Shown one piece after another: positions 58,029-64,000 of a stretch of 64,000 nt of DNA. The translations under genes and the position numbers were made by a program. The stretch is from Melitaea cinxia. Lineage: Eukaryota > Arthropoda > Insecta > Lepidoptera > Nymphalidae. Numbering within the stretch: position 1 is the first letter of the stretch; every line of letters starts with the position of its first letter. The stretch covers positions 5,045,177 through 5,109,176 of the forward strand of contig NC_059398.1 in NCBI RefSeq assembly GCF_905220565.1, in the 5' to 3' direction. The notes below the pieces were generated by a model. That model worked only from the letters and a program-made list of their open reading frames with translations. It was not told the DNA's origin and searched no databases.

Positions 58029-58575
58029 GACAAGACAAAACATACAAAATAAAAGTACTTGTATAAATACAAACAAAAAAAAGATTAAGCCTAAAAGAAG
58101 AGACATTTTATTTGAGTTGAATTTTGCACAATAGAATTAATTATATGCTTTAAGTACAATCAAATTTATAATAATCTTGAAATTTATAACACATTCTATA
58201 AAATGTATTCTAGCGATTGTAACATCACTCTAATACTTTTTAACTAAAACTGTTTGTAAAACTCAGATAAGTGTTAGTAGAAACATTCATCTCTTTGTAT
58301 CTTCTACGATCCGAATCAGGCGTTGTGCCAAAATAAAATAACAGGAAATAATGCATATTTGGCAAGAGACGGTGACCGAATATTCGATAGTCGGTATTCA
58401 GCAAAATTAATATTAGTACATCATTTTAAATTTCACATCTCATCAAAAAATAAACGAATCAAATAAAAAAGGCTCAATTGTACTGTATTGTAACAACCTG
58501 TAAATTTCCCACAACATATTTTATATATATTATTGCAATATTCTTATTTTTTGTGATTCCTATGTTGTCCAATGT
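58029..58575. other. AT-rich DNA, no gene seen
   Basis: Nothing recognised. Confidence 0.4.
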
Positions 58576-58690
58576 TATTTGGCTAGCCCGTTCGTGCAGT
58601 TTGTAGTTGTACTTTCTGCTCCGGGGGTTACGTGTTCGATTCCCAACCCAAGTCTAGGTGCAACACATGTATTTATTTATTTATAAATGT
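58576..58690 (+). mobile_element. tRNA-headed SINE (TAGCTCGTTGGCGCAG type)
   Basis: GGCTAGCCCGTTCGTGCAGT (A box), TACTTTCTGCTCCGGGGG, TACGTGTTCGATTCCCAACC (B box), AAGTCTAGGTGCAACACATG, then (TATT)n. Same family as 55.55-55.66 kb, opposite orientation. A 78-codon frame overlaps it and is not a gene. Confidence 0.78.
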
Positions 58691-58825
58691 ATCATTAATT
58701 GATATTTATCGAAAAAAAAAATGTAGTAATATAAAGCGACTGCTACCTATGACACAAGTGTTAAGTTGCATACTTTCACGTCACATGAAACGTTTGTATC
58801 TAAAGCTCGTGTGTATCATTATACA

Positions 58826-59101
58826 TAGTATTAAAAAAAAGTCCGCTTCCCGCTGTCTGTATGCTTAAATCTTTAAAACTACGCAAAGGATTTCGATGTA
58901 GTTTTCTTTAGTAAATAGAGTGATTCCAGAGGAAGGTTTATATGTTTAATACATGTATTATACAGTAGAGGAACACTGATAGCTTTTGCAACCGTGCGAG
59001 GCCGGGGCGGATGGCTAGTATTAAATGTATAATACATATATTATACAGTAGAGGAACACTGATAGCTTTTGCAACTGTGCGAGGCCGGGGCGGATAGCTA
59101 G
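58826..59101 (+). mobile_element. Helitron family D with tandemly repeated 3' end
   Basis: GTCCGCTTCCCGCTGTCTGT, ATGCTTAAATCTTTAAAACT, CAGAGGAAGGTTTATATG, then an 83-bp unit present twice. Each unit ends in CCGTGCGAGGCCGGGGCGG, AT(G/A)GCTAG and TATTAAATGTA (CTAG at 59015-59018 and 59098-59101). The units differ at very few bases. T follows each CTAG. Confidence 0.8.
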
Positions 59102-59537
59102 TATTAAATGTATTTATCTATATATTTAATGTCTCTAAATTACTTCAAAAGATTATCCGCATCATCGGCATGCATACTTTACAGTAACTTTCCTTTTAAA
59201 ATTGCGTAGAATCTTAACCAATACAGGCCTAGTTGGGGAAGTTACATCAGTCGCTCAAAAAAATTGAATATTTATTGAAATCACAAATTTAAATGTTACA
59301 AATTGTATCAAGCGGCCGTCAGCACAAAATGAATATAGTAAAGCAGTGATAGCGACGCGGTCAGCTCATTACGAGCTTCCATTGAGGTGGATAGGACGAT
59401 ATTTAAACGTCAAGGGCGTTTTATTTATTACTCCGTCAGACCCCAACCGTTTCGTATCTTATTCCTTTATTCCGTTTTATATTTATTTTCGTGTTCCAGT
59501 CTGAGTTGAGTTATGTTCGAAGTTTTTTTTTACCTGG
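59102..59537. other. No gene seen; GC-richer patch at 59315-59480
   Basis: The patch is not recognisably repetitive. Nothing else recognised. Confidence 0.3.
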
Positions 59538-59545
59538 TGTTTTAG

Positions 59546-59869
59546 TAGCATTCGCATTCTGCCTGTAACATTTCACTGTTGGGCATATCAGGCCTCTTTC
59601 TCCATGTAGGAGAAGGATTGCTCCACTATGGGTTGGTAGATATACTCCTTAATATGAGTAACGATCGTTATCCGCTATTGATGATAGATGATAACAACCG
59701 GGACCGACGGCTTAACGGGTTCTCCGAGGCAGGGTGGGGAGATCCACAGTGACAGACATCCAAACCGTAAAAAAAATATTTGAGAAAATATAATCCATCT
59801 CGAGCGGAGTTCGAACCCGCAAACCGTCAGTGTTTTAGGCGACTACTTGCACCACTACACCAGAGCGGT
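59546..59869 (-). mobile_element. tRNA-headed SINE (head type 2), full length
   Basis: Minus-strand head AACCGCTCTGGTGTAGTGGT (A-box side), CGCCTAAAACACTGACGG, TTTGCGGGTTCGAACTCCGC (B box), CTCGAGATGGATTATATTTT. It joins the body shared with head-type-1 SINEs (GATCTCCCCACCCTGCCTCG, GTTAAGCCGTCGGTCCCGG, GATCGTTACTCATATTAAGG, TCTCCTACATGGAGAAAGAG, GCCCAACAGTGAAATGTTAC). The 8-bp repeat TGTTTTAG lies at 59538-59545 and 59870-59877. Confidence 0.85.
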
Positions 59870-59949
59870 TGTTTTAGAAGGGAGATTGCCAAATTTGCAG
59901 TGTTATTATCTGGTAATATTTTAGCTTTATTTGAAATATCTATATGTCA

Positions 59950-60505
59950 TCTTATATATAAAAATGAATCGTAAAATGTGTTCGTAAGCGTATAACAACG
60001 CCTGAACCAATTTTACCAATTCTTTTTTTTTTAATGTTCGTTTCGTAAAAACCCTAAAAACAGCTCTTTTCTCTTTCCCATACAAACGTTTTCTAACTAA
60101 AATGTAGAGTCAATTTGAACTTTATTACTATTCAATAAATTTCATGACAAATAATAAATTAGGGCGCATTTTACGTAAGTTATTAATGATTAAATTGATC
60201 TTATTCGTAGACCGCATTTTAATTTAATTTACATACAGTAAAAATGGTATTAATTAGCTATTTCACATTAGTACCTATTATATTGTTGCGGGGGCGCTAA
60301 GAATGGAAATTTTATATGTATGTAACTCCGAAACTAATGAACCAATTTTTATCAAATTTTGTAAGCATCTGTAATTTTGTCTGACTTGGAAGATATGGTA
60401 GTTTTTATCTCAATTGGACACGGTAGGTGGCGCTGCTATCTGTATGTAAGCTATCAAATTTGGTAGCTGCTTTCCGGGCAGGACAACGTCAGCCGGGTCC
60501 GCTAG
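59950..60505 (+). mobile_element. Helitron family C, long copy
   Basis: A at 59949, then TCTTATATATAAAAATGAAT and GTTCGTAAGCGTATAACAAC. The interior includes TGTAACTCCGAAACTAATGA. The 3' end is CGGGCAGGACAACGTCAGCC (imperfect hairpin), GGGTCCGCTAG (60502-60505), then T. Length 556 bp. No protein frame. Confidence 0.82.
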
Positions 60506-61610
60506 TTATATATAAAAAGCTGATTGATATTTTACTAGTTAAATATTTTTATTAAATAATTATGTATTTAAAAAATTATTAAAATAATTATAGCAATTCA
60601 CACTATTAAAAATAATTTAAAATCTCTATTATAAGCTTTATATTCCTAGACAACTAGCAAGTAATGCAACTAGCAACTAGCGAATAATGAATAAAACTTT
60701 TTTTAGTATTCATCTTTAGAAATATTGCATGTGGCCAAACTTTCTTAATTAATGCGAGGCTTGCAGTAGAAAAGAAAACTTAAAATTTTTTCTAAATGTA
60801 TATAGATGTATATTGACCATAAGCCCAATTAAATACAATTAAACGAGGACATTTCACCGAGGTTCACTCAAAAGACACAATTTGGAAACTGTCAAGATAA
60901 GAAAAGAAGATTTATTTTGGTCACGTACCGAGTTACGAACAAAAAGTATAGATTTCCTCAGTATAACCATAATGGGTCAGTCGTGGAACAATGTCTTTAT
61001 TATTTAATATTAAAAAGCTCTGTCTCTTCCTCTCTCCATTTGCATAGCCTTGCAACAGAAAAATATGAATTTGCTAAATTAATTACCACCCTTCATTAGT
61101 TTGTGAGGAAGTTTAGGTTAGTTTTTTTGTTTTGAAAAGGAAGTAGAAGAATTGCGTGTGTTTTATTGATGGCCTAATGCTTACTTCTCAAATCCTGTGT
61201 GTCGTAGAGTAGATTTTACTGACAGTAAACTTCGTTTTTTTCGTAAAATTATTTATATTATTTCATATACTCGTAATCGAGTAATATGTGTCATTGATAA
61301 GTTGAGTGACATTGATAAGTTTAGGTAAATATACTCTTCAGCTATATGAAGCCTCCTTCAAGAAAGAAATAAGGATAAGGGTTTTCACGATATATTATTT
61401 TACCTCATCAAATTTTATATTAATAGCTTGTAGTAAATTATTTCTTTCATGTTATAATAATATAATAAATTGGTTCATGTCACACTTCATTTTGTATTAA
61501 AAAAATATCATTCAAATTTATCATTTTTATTCAAGCCAACACAAATATACTTATTATAATTAAATAACTGTTTTGTACTTTATCGCACTTTATTAAGTTT
61601 TTTAAATGCC
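60506..61610. other. AT-rich DNA, no gene seen
   Basis: Frames at 60917-61099 and 61306-61500 have no recognisable motif. Confidence 0.35.
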
Positions 61611-61712
61611 CGACGTTTCGGATACTTAACAGCAACCATGGTCACGGGGGGACTTGCTCTAAAGTATCCGAAATATCTGGGCCTAGCAATGGTATGTTAC
61701 AGGCTGGAGCGT
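61611..61712 (+). mobile_element. Hairpin element scrap joined to a SINE 3' end
   Basis: CGACGTTTCGGATACTT and AAGTATCCGAAA (61616-61627 with 61662-61673) form a perfect 12-bp stem around CAACCATGGTCACGGGG, a motif shared with lepidopteran MITE-like repeats. It is followed by GCAATGGTATGTTACAGGCT and GGAGCG, the SINE 3' end. Confidence 0.5.
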
Positions 61713-62652
61713 AGTGTGTGAAATTCGCGTAAACATTAGAAAAAAAAATCTTATGTTTAATATTTCCTTAAATATTAGCATTTTTCCGATGATTATGTGC
61801 CTGTGAATGTGATAATAATGTGAGTTATATTTCCATCATAATTAACTTAAAGAAGAAAGAACTTAAAGAAGAAAAAGTTATAAAGATATTGACATACTTC
61901 ATTTTACTGATAAAGTAAAACAAAATTAATCAACGACATTTTAATATATTTAAATATTAAACGAGGAAGATTAAATTAACTTTTTGCGATCTTATTTATT
62001 ATATTTTAAAATAATTTCGGACATAAAATCAATTAAAGTTACTGAACTTAATTTTTTTTCATAAATTAAGAGAAAATTTATGATTATTTGACGTGTCATT
62101 TAAAAGTCCATATAATAAATTCAGAATAACCTAACGAATAGATAATTTTCTTTTATACTAACATTTTTGTACTTCACCAGAATATCGAAAGACTTTTAAA
62201 ATACCTTATCAGATTACTTCGAAGCTTTCATCAATAAGTACATTTTAGGTGGAATTTCATAAAGACGTCACTTTGCGCTGAATTGGCTTTTAGGGCCGCA
62301 TTGTTTAGGGTGTGAAGTTATTACATTTTATCATACCTTAAATGTTCAAGCACTACGCTTTGAATTCATTCAAAGGCACCGACCTTTTGAACTTATAACT
62401 GTATACTGACAAGGTTGTATTGACACAATCGAGTAGTATAAAAGAAAATTTTAAAAGTTGAACGGAAAAGGCAGTCATCGTCGAAATTTTGAATAATGCT
62501 TTTATATGAAAAAAAAAATCAATAAATGTCGTTCGACAAAACAGACACACAAAGGAAACATAGTCGTGTTACAAATATAAAACGATTTTTTTTTATTTGT
62601 AAAATACAAATCGGAGATATATTATTTCTGTGTCGTACAAATATATAATATA
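61713..62652. other. AT-rich DNA, no gene seen
   Basis: Nothing recognised. Confidence 0.4.
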
Positions 62653-62860
62653 CTAGCTGACCCCTCAAACGTTGTTTTGCCATATACGTTATTAATCCCC
62701 CGTATTCCCCTCCCCTATAACTTAGCTGTATGAAAAATAGATATTGGACGATTCTCAGACCTACCCGATATTACCACAAAATTTCATAAAAAAACATTCC
62801 AGCCGTTTCGAAGGAGTATTTTAACTAACATTTTGACACGAGAATTTTATATATAAGCTT
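62653..62860 (-). mobile_element. Helitron family A, nearly complete copy
   Basis: The left end CTAGCTGACCCCTCAAACGT (reverse complement of the 3' end) has A before it. It contains ATTCTCAGACCTACCCGATA and CAGCCGTTTCGAAGGAGTAT and reaches ACACGAGAATTTTATATATA. On the minus strand the 5' end is GC instead of TC, so that base has changed. GGCAAAACAACGTTTG forms the 3' hairpin side. Confidence 0.75.
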
Positions 62861-62867
62861 TTTTACT

Positions 62868-62995
62868 GAATTTTCTGTTTAATCACAATAAAATATAGCC
62901 TATGTCACTCCTGAATAGGGTATATTTCTGTTAGTGAAAGAATTTCCGTTATCGGATCAGTATTTGCGAAGATTACCCCCTACAAACAAACAAAA
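62868..62995 (+). mobile_element. Internal fragment of another short Helitron-like repeat
   Basis: AAATATAGCCTATGTCACTC, GTTAGTGAAAGAATTTCCGT, ATCGGATCAGTATTTGCGA and CTACAAACAAACAAA are in the order typical of a common lepidopteran non-autonomous repeat. Neither end is preserved. Confidence 0.45.
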
Positions 62996-63018
62996 TAAAA
63001 AACACACAGATCACTACA

Positions 63019-63240
63019 TAGTATAAAATAAAGTCGCTTCCCGCTGTCTCTATGTTTAGATATTTAAAAATTCGCAACTGATTTTAATGCGGTTTTCTTT
63101 AGTAAATAGGGTATTCCAGAGAAAGGTTTATATGTATAATACATGCATAATATATTCGTAGTAGAGGAATACTGGTTGTTTTAGAGGTTTCTAATGTAAT
63201 GTCGCAAATAAACACACTTTTTGTGCTTACATAGCACAAT
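63019..63240 (+). mobile_element. Helitron family D, 3'-truncated copy
   Basis: TATAAAATAAAGTCGCTTCC, CGCTGTCTCTATGTTTAGAT, TTCCAGAGAAAGGTTTATAT, GTTTTAGAGGTTTCTAATGT and AATGTCGCAAATAAA. The GC-rich 3' hairpin and CTAG of the 59-kb copy are absent. Confidence 0.7.
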
Positions 63241-63490
63241 TTTCATAACAATAGGAACAAAGAACCCAACTTTATTAAAACAGTGAATGTAAGTTAGCTG
63301 CACTCAGCGGCTAAATCTTAGTTAACAGTCGCTAGTTACGAAGCGGTGATTGACAAGTTCGTTGATTACTGTTGATCGATTACACCATTGCGTCAGCGAT
63401 GAACTCTGATAGTCCATTAGCGTTGTAGTTACACTATATCGGAAATTCGGTGGCGAAAACTAATTGAGTTATTAAAAATAATTAAAATGT
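63241..63490. other. No gene seen; slightly GC-richer
   Basis: No recognised element. TAAGTTAGCTGCACTCAGCG and neighbours are not recognisably repetitive. Confidence 0.3.
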
Positions 63491-63494
63491 AGCA

Positions 63495-63610
63495 CACTTT
63501 ATTTATTTATTTAAATTCTCTATTGTACAATAAATACACTAATACAAGTGTGTACAAAAGGCAGGCTTAACGCTAATGCATTTTCTACCAGCCAACCTTG
63601 GTACGTGCAA
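63495..63610 (-). mobile_element. 3' end of a Jockey/CR1-type LINE
   Basis: (TTTA)n at 63498-63513, CTCTATTGTACAATAAATAC, GTGTACAAAAGGCAGGCTTA, ACGCTAATGCATTTTCTACC and AGCCAACCTTGG. This ordered set is a standard 3' terminus of lepidopteran LINEs in minus orientation. About 115 bp remains. Confidence 0.65.
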
Positions 63611-64000
63611 GAAAGTATAGTGTGTAGGTGTACAATAAAAAAAAAGTAAAACAAATAATATAATATAACATTACATATCATAACATAATACTTAACATGA
63701 TATTTTCGAGATGTTCGAAAAAGCATTTACGCATATCTTAGTTAGTTATAGCTTTACAAATAAACTTTTAACGTCTAACAGCTAGACAGTTTTATCCGAT
63801 TGGTTATTGCGGTAACTGGTCTATTCCTGTTGTGCCGTTGCGCAATGTTCTGTAGCCTAGCACAATGAAAGAGTTTCTTAAAATTAAACATCAATGTCCT
63901 GCTACTGGCGTGCTTAACCCAGAAAGATCTCCTTAATCTTTTGAGAAGAAAATATTAGTTACTATACATCACTAACATAAAATAGTTATAAAAAAACTAC
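63611..64000. other. AT-rich DNA, no gene seen
   Basis: Nothing recognised up to the window end. Confidence 0.4.

Overview
The window looks like an AT-rich stretch of nuclear DNA from a moth or butterfly (Lepidoptera). The evidence is its repeat content: a tRNA-headed SINE with a common body, an RTE-type LINE ending in VQQWT-IG-stop plus a (TGA)n tail, small Helitron-type elements, and a (TA)n-containing element that begins AACCGACTTCAA and is familiar from many lepidopteran genomes. No intact protein-coding host gene is recognisable on either strand. The longest open frames are chance frames or antisense shadows of dead transposons. The window is best read as intergenic or deep intronic DNA that has accumulated many small mobile elements. 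There is no sign of bacterial, viral or organellar sequence.

Layout. 0-9 kb: two copies of the Helentron-like (TA)n element, LINE 3'-end fragments, a SINE with clean target duplications (4.93-5.28 kb), an RTE scrap (6.67 kb), a long AT microsatellite, a degenerate ~130-bp tandem array (7.24-7.86 kb) and a Helitron (8.08 kb). 9-24 kb: a long-terminal-inverted-repeat element with a TA duplication (9.86 kb), an A-tailed retroelement (12.25 kb), three more Helentron-like copies, a 5'-truncated RTE LINE (16.2-16.86 kb), two head-to-head tRNA-like SINE composites (17.8 and 22.7 kb) and a complete RTE-tailed short element with an 11-bp target duplication (22.85 kb). 25-36 kb: two SINEs, a 180-bp tandem duplication (26.4 kb) and, most strikingly, a ~2.3-kb fold-back element (28.2-30.5 kb) with a GC-rich palindromic core and an alternating tandem array. 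36-64 kb: SINE and Helitron fragments, a Helentron-like element nested in a Helitron (41.6-42.4 kb), a decayed Jockey-like LINE (46.9 kb), tandem tRNA-like SINEs (48.7-48.9 kb), a deleted PIF/Harbinger transposon with TAA duplications (49.16-49.84 kb), a Helentron-like element nested in its own kind (52.6-53.5 kb), further Helitrons, another inverted-repeat element (54.2-55.1 kb) and several short tandem duplications.

How the parts relate. The recurring theme is non-autonomous parasites borrowing ends from other elements. The short retroelements at 22.85, 35.5 and 57.9 kb carry the 3' end of the RTE LINE seen at 16.2 kb. SINEs with two different tRNA-like heads share one body. The Helitron families keep only a 5' TC, a 3' hairpin and CTAG between A and T. 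Nested copies give the exact insertion site of the Helentron-like family (between two Ts) and a relative age order. All family names come from recognition of sequence features and were not checked against a database.
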